DNA from: Anaerolineae bacterium
Lineage (GTDB): Bacteria > Chloroflexota > Anaerolineae > B4-G1
Assembly (NCBI GenBank): GCA_016783285.1
Contig: JADHWW010000119.1
Coordinates: 1-28,776 of the forward strand
Length of the DNA: 28,776 nt
Direction of reading: 5' to 3'
Shown here: positions 6,100 through 14,862 of the stretch, in pieces
Position numbering within the stretch: the first letter of the stretch is position 1
Layout of the letters: each line of letters opens with the position of its first letter
Made by a program: the position numbers and the translations under genes
Notes under the pieces: model-generated
What the model saw: the letters and a program-made list of their open reading frames with translations, nothing else
Told to the model about the DNA's origin: nothing
Database searches by the model: none

Positions 6100-7137
6100 A
6101 TGGCACGAATCTTCGATATTGTGCAGTTTGTGGACGAGGCCGGCACGGAGATGGTACACCGTATCCCCGAACGGGGGTCCGGTGACTTCCGCATCGGCTC
6201 GCAAGTGATTGTCCGCGATAGCCAGGCGGCGGTCTTTTTCCGTGACGGCCGGTCACTAGACACGTTTGGCCCAGGTCCCCACACGATCACCACCGCTAAC
6301 ATCCCGCTCTTGGTAGACCTGGTCGGCAAGGCGTTCTCTGGCGAGACCCCCTTCAAGGCTGAGGTCTACTTCGTCAGCCTGCGCGAGTTCACGGACCTGA
6401 AGTGGGGCACCCCGACGCCCATCACGATCAAGGACCCGATCCTGCGTATGGCCCGCGTGCAGGCGCGTGGCTCATACGCAGTGCAGATCGTGGACCCGCA
6501 ACTCTTCGTCAATAAGATCGTCGGCACGCGGGGTGTCTACCGCACGACCGAGATTCAGGGTTTCTTCCGCTCTATGATCTTGACCAAACTGACCGACCTG
6601 GTGGGCGAGATGGGCAAGTCGATCCTCGATTTGGCCGGCATGGCGGAAGAACTGACGATGGGGGTGCGGGCCAAGGCGGCCGAGGAGTTCGCCGCCCGCG
6701 GGGTGAACCTGACGTCGGTCTACGTCGAGTACATCGGGCCGACCGAGGACACGGCCAAGGCGATCGACGAGGCTGCCTCTATGGGCGCACTGGGTGACAT
6801 GAGCGCCTACATGCAGTTCCAGGCGGCGCGGGCGATGCGCGACGCGGCTCAGCAGGAGGGTGGTGGTGGTGGTCTCACCGGTGCGGGCGTGGGTCTGGGC
6901 GCGGGCATGGGTATGGGCGCGGCTATGGCGCAGATGATGACGCAGAGCATGCAACAGCCGGCCCAACAGCCGGCACCAGCAGCCCCGGCGGCCCCTGCCA
7001 GCCCTAAGACAGCCGCGGAGATCCACACCACACTGGACAACCTGGATATGCGGTTGGCCGCGGGAGAGATCAGCGAGGGGACCTACAACAAATTGCACGC
7101 CAAGTGGGAGGCCCGGCTGAAGGAATTGGGCGGATAG
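6100..7137 (+). CDS. SPFH/Band-7 domain protein with SHOCT tail (YdjI-like)
   Basis: A 345-residue protein of the SPFH superfamily, related to B. subtilis YdjI. Residues 1-260 carry the SPFH fold, with diagnostic segments near SGDFRIGSQVIVRDSQAAVF, FGPGPHTITTANIPLL, GTPTPITIKDPILRMARVQ and TSVYVEYIGPTE. A Gly/Met-rich stretch (GVGLGAGMGMGAAMAQMM) and an Ala/Pro/Gln linker follow. The last 40 residues, LDNLDMRLAAGEISEGTYNK and onward, are a SHOCT domain, a short helical oligomerisation element. Such proteins form membrane-associated scaffolds, in YdjI together with phage-shock-type proteins. There is no transmembrane segment. AGGAGGTGA lies six bases before the ATG. Older database names such as 'virion core protein' do not indicate a viral origin. 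Confidence 0.88.
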   Translation: MARIFDIVQFVDEAGTEMVHRIPERGSGDFRIGSQVIVRDSQAAVFFRDGRSLDTFGPGPHTITTANIPLLVDLVGKAFSGETPFKAEVYFVSLREFTDLKWGTPTPITIKDPILRMARVQARGSYAVQIVDPQLFVNKIVGTRGVYRTTEIQGFFRSMILTKLTDLVGEMGKSILDLAGMAEELTMGVRAKAAEEFAARGVNLTSVYVEYIGPTEDTAKAIDEAASMGALGDMSAYMQFQAARAMRDAAQQEGGGGGLTGAGVGLGAGMGMGAAMAQMMTQSMQQPAQQPAPAAPAAPASPKTAAEIHTTLDNLDMRLAAGEISEGTYNKLHAKWEARLKELGG

Positions 7138-7201
7138 CCACGGCCGCCGTCTTTTCCGGGGGCATACTGCCTTGTCTGACCTGTCTGGGACAGAGGGCGC
7201 A

Positions 7202-9168
7202 ATGTCAGCGCGTACGTTGTCCGCAGTGGCTCTTCTAGGCCTGGTGCTGCTGTCCTTTGCTCTACGCATCTACCGGCTAGATGGGCAGAGCCTGTGGGGC
7301 GACGAGGGGTGGAGCGTTTACTTCGCAGGTCAACCCTCAGTCGCCTCGGTGTTGCGCAATGCCCACGATGCCGGGGATGTTCCACCGGGTTATTATTTGA
7401 CCTTGCATGCCTGGATCCAGGCGGCCGGCCAGTCGGAATTTGCCCTCCGTTACATCACACTGTTCTGTGGAGTGCTCGCAGTGCCGGCCCTCTTCGCGTT
7501 GGGGCGTCGTCTGGGCGGGACAGGCACGGGAATCATCGCTGCGCTGCTCCTGGCACTCTCGCCGTTTCACGTCTACTATAGCCAGGGAGCGCGTATGTAT
7601 GCCCAGACAGTTTTTTCACCATCCTCTCCACCTACTTCTTCTGGCGGCTATCTACAGAGAGCACAGAGAAAGCGTCAGGGCCGTGGCACGTGTGGGTGGG
7701 CTACGTGGTGATCAGCGCCTTGTCTGTCTATTCTCACTTGTTCGCCTGGTATGTCATCCTGGCGCAGGCGCTTCTTTGGCTGGGCGACTTGCTCTGGAGA
7801 CGCCGTGTTGCATGGCGCACAGCATTCTACTGCTTGAGTGCACAGGCGGTGACCTTCTTGCTCTTCCTCCCCTGGCTGGTCTACGTCTGGGATCGAGTCC
7901 CGGCTCTGTCTGAGGAAGCAGGGCGGGTGGATATCCCCCTGCTGGCGATTCTGCGCCACTGTCTTAGCGTCTTCAGCGCTGGTGTGCCGATCATCACCTC
8001 GGCGCCGGAGGAGGTAGCATGGCCAGTGCTAGTCCTGTTTCTGCTGCTGTTAGTTCTGGCCCTGCTATGGCCGTGGAAGCGGCGTAGCCTGGTGTTCATG
8101 GTCACCTGTCTGGGTGTGCCTATCCTGGCGACCTTCCTCATCTCATTTCCTCCCTTGCCCGGATGGATACGATACTTCATCGCTGCCAGCCCGTCCTATT
8201 ACCTCTTGCTGGCCCGGGGGGCGCATGGTCTGAGCAGTCTCGCGCTATCCGGTTCGTTCACTGTGAAACGACAAGTTGGGCAGGCGGGGTTGATTGCGCT
8301 GCTAGTTGTGCCTTTGAACTTCGTTCAGGTTCGTTCGTTATACCGTTACTACACCGATTCACTGTATTGGCGCTGGGACTACCGTGCGCAAATGGCCACG
8401 ATGGCGGAAGCCGTTGAGGCGGGCGCTGCCATTGTCTACAACGGCCGGGATGCGTCACTCATATTAAAATACTACCTCCCTGACGATACCTTCTACCTTG
8501 TCGTCCCGTCAGTTTGCAGTGAGCACGAGGACGAGAGTGAGTATGAGGGACGTATCCAGGATGAGATCGTCGCCATCGCCGCCGGCTACGAACAGATCTG
8601 GCTGGTGCGCGAGATGCCGATGGATTGTGATCGTAATCACCGAGTCGCCCAGTGGCTCAAGGAGCACGCCCATCAGGTGAGTGAGAACTGGCTGGAGAAC
8701 ACGGTCTTCGATCTTTATCTGACCCCGGCGAGGATGGGAACCTATCGCTCACCCAGTCAATCAGTTTCCACTACCTTTGATGATCAGTTCGAGTTGTCGG
8801 CGTATGCCCTGAATCAGGAGCACATAGCCCCAGGCGGAACACTGGCGGTGGCCCTGCGCTGGCGTGTGCTTTCCCCTATGGATGTGGACTACAAGTTTTT
8901 CCTCGTCCTGTTAGGCCCTAACAATGAAAGCCTCGCCCTGCGGGATGGCATGCCGCTAAACTGGCTACGGCCGACGACGTCATGGGAGGTGGGAGAAACC
9001 GTGGACGACCGTTGGGGAATGGCCGTGGGAGCAGATACGCCGGTTGGCACGTACCCACTTTATGTGGGGGCCTACGATCCCACGACCGGAGAGCGGCTTC
9101 CTGTCCAGACTCCGGGTGGAGAGATCGTGGGCGATATGGTGTTGGTGGCGGAGATTGAGGTTCGTTGA
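7202..9168 (+). pseudogene. GT39-type membrane glycosyltransferase, interrupted by a one-base frameshift
   Basis: Two frames together encode one GT-C/GT39 (ArnT/PMT-like) enzyme of about 655 residues. The first (from ATG 7202, GAGG five bases upstream) has the N-terminal membrane helix, the catalytic-type Asp-Glu in LWGDEGW (residues 34-35), and SPFHVYYSQGARMYAQTV. The second (open from about 7612 to 9168) continues with FFTILSTYFFWRL, many membrane helices and a beta-rich C-terminal domain ending GDMVLVAEIEV. The frames join exactly if the T6 run at 7611-7616 had seven T's. As written, the first frame stops at 7711. A sequencing error, a real mutation or slippage at the T run are all possible. 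It would transfer sugars from lipid carriers at the membrane; a paralogue is encoded convergently. Confidence 0.85.
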
Positions 9169-9216
9169 GCCGCTCTCGTCATTTCGAGCAATCTCTGCCC
9201 AGGTGTCTCTCAACCC

Positions 9217-11220
9217 CTACGGGGCGACGACCTGTACGGTCGTCACCACCACGTGGTCGCCGATTGGCTCGCCCGCTGTGTCCAGCACCGGGAGCCGGGG
9301 GCCGTCTTCCAGGAAAAGCCCAACCACCAGTTGATATTCCCCCGACGGAGTGTCGGGGCTGATCGGTACCCGGTACTTGTCGGCGACGATGTCCCCTACT
9401 GCCCACCACGGTGTGTGGTAACTGTTGTCGCAGGGGTGGACGTCCTCCTGTCCCCATATACGTCCACCTTCCGCCGGGCTGGGTGTGCCCCACAGGTGCA
9501 CGAAGACCTTGTACCAGTCTGTCATCTGAGTCTGGGCCAGCCAATACAGGCGCAGTGAGATAGTGTCGCCAGGGGCAAGGGGTCCTGCTGGCGGATCGTA
9601 GCCCGTCAGCCGGATCTGCCCATCGAAGTCTGCCTCCAGCGAATGGGTCGGACCGATCTGGGCTGTGCTGCCAGCCGGCGTATGGTAGACGACCGAGTAG
9701 AGCGTGTCGCCCATGTATAGTTCTTGGACCACCTGACCGTCGGGGAACGCAGCCTGGAGGGTGGGCAGAGAGTCGGGATCCTCGAAGACGATGATCACGT
9801 GCGTCGTGGATGTCTCGGTGACAGAGGGATAAACCACGCAGCGCCGTCCGTTGTAGTTGTGAGTGCGGTATGGATCATCGTCCAGCAGGAACTTAAGCGT
9901 CGTGTGGAATCTGTCTATGGGAGAAACGTACACACGCTCTTCTCGCGGCAGTGCGGCCACGTACTCCCCAATCCAGCGTAACCCCACGTCGAAGGCGATG
10001 AAAAGATCGTCGGATTGTCTCCAGACGAGAAAGTAGTCTTTGACTGTGCATACCCCGCTTAGTGTCAGGGCGAGGACCAGTAAGAGTACAACTCCTGTTG
10101 AGACTGCTCTCCGTGCTTGTGGGAGCCATCGTGTGGCGGTCGCCATGATCAGATCGTGGGAGGCGACTGCCCCCAACCCCGCGAGCGCGGCCACTGCCGG
10201 CGCTGCGCCCAACATCCGCCCGAAGTGAGGTGGATACTCAGTTAGCGCACTGGGCAACAGCATCACCCCCAGCCAGCAAATCAGGAACATGTGAGGAGGA
10301 CGTCGCCTTGACACGCACATCCCCACCCCCAGGATGAACAGTATCGCCTGGATGGGGTCGAGCGCTGGGCGGCCGGGCAGGTTCTGGCGGGGATTCAGGT
10401 CTCCTCGGAAGAAAAGTCCTCCCACCACCTTGGCAAACCCCTCCAGCAGGCTGCCGCTGTGCACTACATGGCTGGCACGTAGGGTGAACCAGTAAGGATG
10501 GGAGGCAAAGAAGTAGCCTAGTGGGACGAAGACTAAGGCCGCAGTTGCTGCGACAATCGTCAGCGTGCGGTAGTGGACACGTATGAAATCACGCTCCAAG
10601 AGGCCTCGTAAGCCGAAGAAGAGCGCTAGCACAAGAGGGACGAAACGGCCCGACGCGTAGGTGTACAGGCTTCCGCCCAATAATACTCCCGCGATCAGCG
10701 CTTCTCGTGGGTTTTGTGTGCGCAACGCTCGCCAGGTGAGGCCGAACGTTGCAGCAGCCAGCATCGGCACCATGTTGGGCTCCATCCCGATGCGGCTGTA
10801 GTGCACGTGCCAGTAGAGCAGCGCCAGACTGAGTGCGGAGATCAAACCCAGCCTTGCCGCTCGCCGTCTCCCTATTTCCTCCTGGAATATCTCCTGCACG
10901 GCGAAAAACAGCAGCGGCACGGTCGCAGTGCCGGCCAAGGCTGACACCAGGCGTCCTCCTGGAACGACCGGGCCGATCAGGTGGAATAATAGCGCAATCA
11001 GGTAGATGTGAAGAGGCTCCTGCCCGAAGTTCTCGGTGAAGAAGATGGGCCACGTGCCATCCCTGACTACGCGCAGCGCCTCCAGGTCGTTGAAAGCCTC
11101 GTCGTAGTGGAGGCCAGGGGGCAACCGGTCAATGTGATAGAACCGGAGTCCTGCCCCCAGCGCCGTGATGAGGAGCAGAGCGGAGAGGATGGCAAGACGC
11201 GGCCGTGTTTTCACCGTCAC
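9217..11220 (-). CDS. GT39-type membrane glycosyltransferase
   Basis: A 667-residue integral membrane protein of the GT-C/GT39 (PMT_2, ArnT-like) type, which moves sugars from polyprenyl-phosphate donors to acceptors outside the membrane. After the first helix (ILSALLLITALGAGLRFY) the first external loop holds PPGLHYDEAF with the expected catalytic-type Asp40-Glu41. About ten to twelve hydrophobic helices follow up to residue ~390. The rest is a soluble domain ending in a beta-sandwich (GEYQLVVGLFLEDGPRLPV) resembling that of the frameshifted paralogue. The GTG start overlaps the stop of the aminotransferase gene as GTGA, so translation is coupled. It is the last gene of the long minus-strand unit that makes and transfers a modified sugar. 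Confidence 0.88.
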   Translation of the reverse strand: MTVKTRPRLAILSALLLITALGAGLRFYHIDRLPPGLHYDEAFNDLEALRVVRDGTWPIFFTENFGQEPLHIYLIALLFHLIGPVVPGGRLVSALAGTATVPLLFFAVQEIFQEEIGRRRAARLGLISALSLALLYWHVHYSRIGMEPNMVPMLAAATFGLTWRALRTQNPREALIAGVLLGGSLYTYASGRFVPLVLALFFGLRGLLERDFIRVHYRTLTIVAATAALVFVPLGYFFASHPYWFTLRASHVVHSGSLLEGFAKVVGGLFFRGDLNPRQNLPGRPALDPIQAILFILGVGMCVSRRRPPHMFLICWLGVMLLPSALTEYPPHFGRMLGAAPAVAALAGLGAVASHDLIMATATRWLPQARRAVSTGVVLLLVLALTLSGVCTVKDYFLVWRQSDDLFIAFDVGLRWIGEYVAALPREERVYVSPIDRFHTTLKFLLDDDPYRTHNYNGRRCVVYPSVTETSTTHVIIVFEDPDSLPTLQAAFPDGQVVQELYMGDTLYSVVYHTPAGSTAQIGPTHSLEADFDGQIRLTGYDPPAGPLAPGDTISLRLYWLAQTQMTDWYKVFVHLWGTPSPAEGGRIWGQEDVHPCDNSYHTPWWAVGDIVADKYRVPISPDTPSGEYQLVVGLFLEDGPRLPVLDTAGEPIGDHVVVTTVQVVAP

Positions 11221-12329
11221 CCTGTCCTGGTGAAGGCAATCACGGCGCCGGCTACTGTCGCCGCTTCCTCTTCGCGCAACTCAGGGTAGAGGGGCAGTGA
11301 AAGAACCTCCTGCGCGGCGGCTTCGGCGGCGGGGAGGTCCCCGGCCTTGTATCCCAGGTCTCGATAGGCGGGCTGGAGATGCACCGGCACAGGGTAATGG
11401 ATCAGGCTGCCGATGGTCTGCTCGCGCAGAAAGGTCTGCAAGTCGTCCCGACGAGGGTGGCGCACGACATAGAGATGGTATACGTGCATCGCATCCTCCG
11501 GCCGGCAGGGTGTGATGACGCCGCTCCCTGCCAGCCGATCGTCGTAAAGGCGGGCCAGCCGCCGGCGCTTCTCGTTCCAATCCTTCAGATGATGCAACTT
11601 GACGCGCAGGATGGCGGCCTGCAACTCGTCCAGGCGGCTGTTCAGCCCCTTCAGGCTGCTGATGTACCGTTCTCTCCAGCCGTACTGTCTCAGTAGCCGT
11701 GCGCGCTCCGCCAGTCCTGGATCGTTCGTGACCACCATCCCGCCGTCGCCGCAGGCTCCCAGGTTCTTGGTGGGGTAGAAACTGAAGGCAGCCACGTGGC
11801 CCCAGGAGCCGACCGGCCGTCCCCGGTACTCTGCGCCGTGCGCCTGGGCGCAGTCCTCGACGACATATAGATTATGCTGGTGCGCGATCTCCAGGATGGG
11901 GCTGAGATCGGCCGGGCAGCCGTAGAGGTGCACGGGAATGACCGCTCGTGTGTGGGGTGTGATGGCCGCTTCTAGCCGGGCTGGGTCGAGGGTATAGCGC
12001 ACCGGGTCAATATCCACCAACACTGGCCTGGCGCTGGCCAGTTCAATGGCAGCCACCGTCGCAACGGCAGTGTGGGGCACGGTAATCACCTCGTCGCCAG
12101 AGCCCACACCGCAGGTGGTCAAAGCCAACTGGAGCGCATCGGTGCCTGAGCCTACCCCGACCGCGTGGGCGACGGAGCAGCAGGCGGCGAACTCATGCTC
12201 AAATGCCGTGACCTCATTGCCCAGGATGTACCAGCCACCTTCGAGTACCCGTGCCACTGCTGCGTCAATCTCATCCTTGATACCAGCGTACTGCCTCTTC
12301 AGATCGACCAGAGAGATTGTCTTGTTCAT
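11217..12329 (-). CDS. DegT/DnrJ/EryC1/StrS family sugar aminotransferase
   Basis: A PLP enzyme of 370 residues that transfers an amino group to a keto-sugar nucleotide. The cofactor Lys188 is in AFSFYPTKNLGACGDGG, the cofactor Asp159 in VVEDCAQAHGA, and GSGTDALQLAL forms the phosphate-binding segment. The FSFYPTKNLGA version is typical of members acting on dTDP-3-keto- or dTDP-4-keto-6-deoxy sugars; the exact substrate is inference. The ATG at 12329 has only a weak GAGTGAT site. The 64-base gap to the upstream epimerase gene is mostly a tandem repeat. Together with that epimerase and the GT genes it indicates synthesis of an amino sugar. Confidence 0.92.
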   Translation of the reverse strand: MNKTISLVDLKRQYAGIKDEIDAAVARVLEGGWYILGNEVTAFEHEFAACCSVAHAVGVGSGTDALQLALTTCGVGSGDEVITVPHTAVATVAAIELASARPVLVDIDPVRYTLDPARLEAAITPHTRAVIPVHLYGCPADLSPILEIAHQHNLYVVEDCAQAHGAEYRGRPVGSWGHVAAFSFYPTKNLGACGDGGMVVTNDPGLAERARLLRQYGWRERYISSLKGLNSRLDELQAAILRVKLHHLKDWNEKRRRLARLYDDRLAGSGVITPCRPEDAMHVYHLYVVRHPRRDDLQTFLREQTIGSLIHYPVPVHLQPAYRDLGYKAGDLPAAEAAAQEVLSLPLYPELREEEAATVAGAVIAFTRTG

Positions 12330-12348
12330 TGCCCATCACTCATTGCTG

Positions 12349-12396
12349 ATTTGCCGATTTGTCAATTTGCCGATTTGTCAATTTGCCGATTTGTCA
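12349..12396 (+). repeat. Three exact tandem copies of a 16-bp unit
   Basis: The unit ATTTGCCGATTTGTCA occurs at 12349-12364, 12365-12380 and 12381-12396 without mismatch. Each unit is itself two related octamers (ATTTGCCG, ATTTGTCA). A partial octamer (CTGATTTG) precedes the array. The last three bases are the stop codon of the epimerase gene, and the array lies between two co-directional genes of one operon. Confidence 0.95.
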
Positions 12397-13404
12397 TTCT
12401 GCACTGTCCCAGTAGTGCTCCCGGCACTGATGGTAGAAAGCGATGGTGCGTTCCAGGCCTTCCCGCAGTGGCACGGCCGGCCGCCAGCCCAGTTGGGTAC
12501 GTATTTTGGTGTAGTCACCATAGAAGTCCCCGATGTCAATGCGTTTTCGGTCAGCGGGGAAGGGAACGATGCGGTAACTGCCACCGCCGTTGAGTTCGAT
12601 CAGCAACTCCGCCAGGTCGAGCAGGTTGATGGGCTCGTCGCCCCCCAGGTTGTAAATCTGCCCATCGGCAGTTGAGTCGGCAGCGGCCAGCAGCAACGCT
12701 TCGACCACGTCATCCACGTAGTTGAAGTCGCGCACCTGTCGTCCATCCCCAAAGATCTGCAACTCCTGGCCCTCGACGATCTGGCGCAGCCACCAGCCAA
12801 TGAAGGTCTGGCGGGCGTCCTTGACCCGCATGCGGGGACCGTAAATGTTGGTCATGCGCAGGCTCACTGTTCGCAGGCCGTACACGCGGTAGTAGACGAT
12901 GTGATACCACTCCCCGGCCAGTTTGTTGACGCCGTTGATGTCGGCGGGCTCAAGGGGGTGCTTCTCGTCCACGGGGAGGTACTGCGGTCGCCCGTAAATC
13001 TGGCGGGTGCCGGCGTAGACGATCTTGACGCCGGGGTTATGCTTACGGCAGGCCTCCAGGATGGAAAGTTGACTCCGGCAATTGATTTCCAGGTCGGTGT
13101 GAGGGTCGCGCATACTGTCGAGGTGGCTCACCTGCCCGGCCAGGTTGAAGATGGTGTCCTGGCTACGTACCAGGTAGTTCATCCCGTGCTCATCTCGCAC
13201 GTCGGCGATGTTGACCCGCACGCGGTTCTCGATATCAACGATGTTGAATAGATTGCCGCCGTAGTCAGGGATCAGGGAATCCACCAGCAGCACCTCGGCT
13301 CCCAGTTCGACCAGCCGTCGGGCCAGGTTGCTCCCGATGAAGCCCAGACCACCGGTGATCAGCGTGCGTCTGCCGGAGAAAGCGGCTGCCAGATCGGTCA
13401 TCAT
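12394..13404 (-). CDS. NAD-dependent sugar-nucleotide epimerase/dehydratase (extended SDR)
   Basis: A 336-residue extended short-chain dehydrogenase. The NAD-binding ITGGLGFIGSNLA motif is near residue 15, followed by NLAGQVSHLDSM, YAGTRQIYGRP, SLRMTNIYGPRM and FNYVDDVVEALL. It is related to dTDP-glucose dehydratases, CDP-paratose epimerases and UDP-glucuronate decarboxylases. In place of the usual YxxxK, the sequence reads INGVNKLAGEW, so the catalytic Tyr position holds Asn while the Lys is kept. The ATG at 13404 overlaps the stop of the GT2 gene as ATGATGA; the longer upstream frame only reads through that gene. The neighbouring aminotransferase probably uses its keto-sugar product. Exact sugar unknown. 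Confidence 0.9.
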   Translation of the reverse strand: MMTDLAAAFSGRRTLITGGLGFIGSNLARRLVELGAEVLLVDSLIPDYGGNLFNIVDIENRVRVNIADVRDEHGMNYLVRSQDTIFNLAGQVSHLDSMRDPHTDLEINCRSQLSILEACRKHNPGVKIVYAGTRQIYGRPQYLPVDEKHPLEPADINGVNKLAGEWYHIVYYRVYGLRTVSLRMTNIYGPRMRVKDARQTFIGWWLRQIVEGQELQIFGDGRQVRDFNYVDDVVEALLLAAADSTADGQIYNLGGDEPINLLDLAELLIELNGGGSYRIVPFPADRKRIDIGDFYGDYTKIRTQLGWRPAVPLREGLERTIAFYHQCREHYWDSAE

Positions 13405-14138
13405 TGCCTGTCTTCCTGACCCTGCAGATGCTCTTTGCGCACCACCAGTTTCCACCACAGTATGTACAGATGCTGGGCGGTACGGAGGAGCCGTCGCCAG
13501 TTGAAGAACTGGGAGACCCCGTATTGGCGATGGTAGTGATGCACCGGCACCTCGGCGAAAACGTATCCGGCATCCTGAAATTTCTTCACCATCTCCAGGC
13601 AGATGGTGCCTGTATCGCTTTCCAATTCGATCTCGTCGAAGATGGAGCGCCGGATGAGCCGGAAGTCGCAATCCACGTCCCGCAGTTTAAAACCGAAGGC
13701 CAGTTGGACAAAATGGTGGTACAGCCGGCCGATGATACGTCGGCTGATGGGGTCGTGGCGCGTGATCTTGTAACCATTGACCACGTCCACATTGTCGTCC
13801 AGGGCGTCCACGAGCGTGGCCAGTTCGCGGGGATCGTACTGGGCGTCGCCATCGGTGTAGAAAACCCACTCCTTGGTTGCGGCGGTGAAACCGGTGCGCA
13901 GTGCCGCGCCGTAGCCCCGGTTCTGCGGGTGGTGAATCACGCGCAGTTCGGGATAGCGGCTGGCTAGTTCGTCCAGAACCTCCGCAGTGTAGTCGCTGCT
14001 GCCGTCGTTGGCGACGATGATCTCATAGTCATCGGTCACCTGGCGCAGGGTCAACAACGCCGTCAACACCATACTGGGAATAGTGCCGCCGTCGTTGTAG
14101 GCGGGGAAAAAGGCGGTGATGCTACGGGGATACTGCAT
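13401..14138 (-). CDS. Family 2 glycosyltransferase (DPM1/ArnC-like catalytic domain)
   Basis: A 245-residue GT-A fold enzyme. It begins SITAFFPAYNDGGTIPSMVL, has EIIVANDGSSDYTAEVL and HHPQNRGYGAALRTG, and the metal-binding DGDAQYDP motif. DVDCDFRLIRR and FAEVPVHHYHRQYG are as in dolichol- or undecaprenyl-phosphate sugar transferases. No C-terminal membrane anchor is obvious, so it resembles the soluble DPM1 type. It would load a sugar onto a polyprenyl phosphate, the donor that GT39 enzymes such as those at 9217-11220 use. GAGGTAAC lies about six bases before the ATG. It is translationally coupled to the epimerase. Confidence 0.92.
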   Translation of the reverse strand: MQYPRSITAFFPAYNDGGTIPSMVLTALLTLRQVTDDYEIIVANDGSSDYTAEVLDELASRYPELRVIHHPQNRGYGAALRTGFTAATKEWVFYTDGDAQYDPRELATLVDALDDNVDVVNGYKITRHDPISRRIIGRLYHHFVQLAFGFKLRDVDCDFRLIRRSIFDEIELESDTGTICLEMVKKFQDAGYVFAEVPVHHYHRQYGVSQFFNWRRLLRTAQHLYILWWKLVVRKEHLQGQEDRQ

Positions 14139-14165
14139 AGCGTTACCTCATTTATTTTCTTCTGC

Positions 14166-14861
14166 TCATTCTCCCACGTCGAGACCTACGGCCTCAGCCA
14201 ACTCGCGGTACAAGGTTGCTGGCAGTGGCTTGAGTCTACCTGGCCCACGCAGCCAGGCTTTCACTTTCTTGCCATAGAAGGCCGGTACGGGTGATGCGGC
14301 ACCGTCCAGCGTGACATCAGGATTGACGAAGACGATGGCCGCCCGCACAGGCACCTCGATGTCGGGCAGGTGGTTGGCCAGATGGCGCTTTAGTTTGCGC
14401 GTCTGGTTCTCGGCCTCAATGTGGGGGGCGCCCAGCCCCTCCTGGCCCGCAAACTGCCGGAAGAACTTCCCTCGCTGGCGGTGTTTCCACCGACCATCCT
14501 CGCAGGTCACCTGCCCTCCCTGGGCCTTGACCACCAGGACAGTGCAGCCGCCAGGCTCCAACAGGACGTGGGGGGCGGGAAGGGTGTACTGCCAAAGCAC
14601 GTACTGGTTGTCCAACCCTTTGAGGGCCCCGGCCAGCGCGTCGTGGTGGGCGAGAGGGCTTGCGTAGCGGTCGGCGAAGAACCCGCCCACTATTGAGAGG
14701 CCCATGCCCAGCGTTATGCTCGCCATCATCGGCACGAACCAGTTAGGTCTTGCGAAGGAGATGATCAGGCCGGCCAACAATGCCAGCAGCCCGGCTACTG
14801 TCGCGTACTTACCGATGGAACTCAACACGCGGATGCGGCGTTCGTTGCGAATAATGCGCAT
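14166..14861 (-). CDS. NERD-like protein with two N-terminal membrane helices
   Basis: A 231-residue protein. Residues 15-65 form two hydrophobic helices (VAGLLALLAGLIISFA and MMASITLGMGLSIVGGFFA). The rest resembles the nuclease-related NERD domain: HVLLEPGGCTVLVVKAQGGQ, then a Trp and a Gln/Asn-rich helix (ENQTRKLKRHL), then VRAAIVFVNPDV. The typical acidic residues before VLVVKAQGG are not obvious, so nuclease activity is doubtful. Its ribosome binding site GAGGAG overlaps the end of fabF, and the start lies one base after the fabF stop, so the two are tightly coupled. Function is unknown; the family link is from motif recall. Confidence 0.65.
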   Translation of the reverse strand: MRIIRNERRIRVLSSIGKYATVAGLLALLAGLIISFARPNWFVPMMASITLGMGLSIVGGFFADRYASPLAHHDALAGALKGLDNQYVLWQYTLPAPHVLLEPGGCTVLVVKAQGGQVTCEDGRWKHRQRGKFFRQFAGQEGLGAPHIEAENQTRKLKRHLANHLPDIEVPVRAAIVFVNPDVTLDGAASPVPAFYGKKVKAWLRGPGRLKPLPATLYRELAEAVGLDVGE

Positions 14862-14862
14862 T

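Noticed and set aside
6100..7137. 'Virion core protein'-like similarity considered as evidence of a prophage
   Set aside because: The name is a legacy label for SPFH-type YdjI homologues; no capsid, terminase, tail or integrase gene is present nearby.
9227..9245. GACGACC/GGTCGTC hairpin considered as a terminator between the convergent GT39 genes
   Set aside because: It lies inside the end of the minus-strand gene, has only seven pairs and no T run on either side.
12349..12396. Tandem repeats considered as a CRISPR array
   Set aside because: The 16-bp units abut with no spacers, there are only three, and no cas gene is present.
12394..13671. Longer 425-codon version of the epimerase starting at 13671
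   Set aside because: The first 89 codons overlap the GT2 gene in another frame and do not resemble an SDR; the ATG at 13404 places the NAD-binding motif near the N-terminus as expected.
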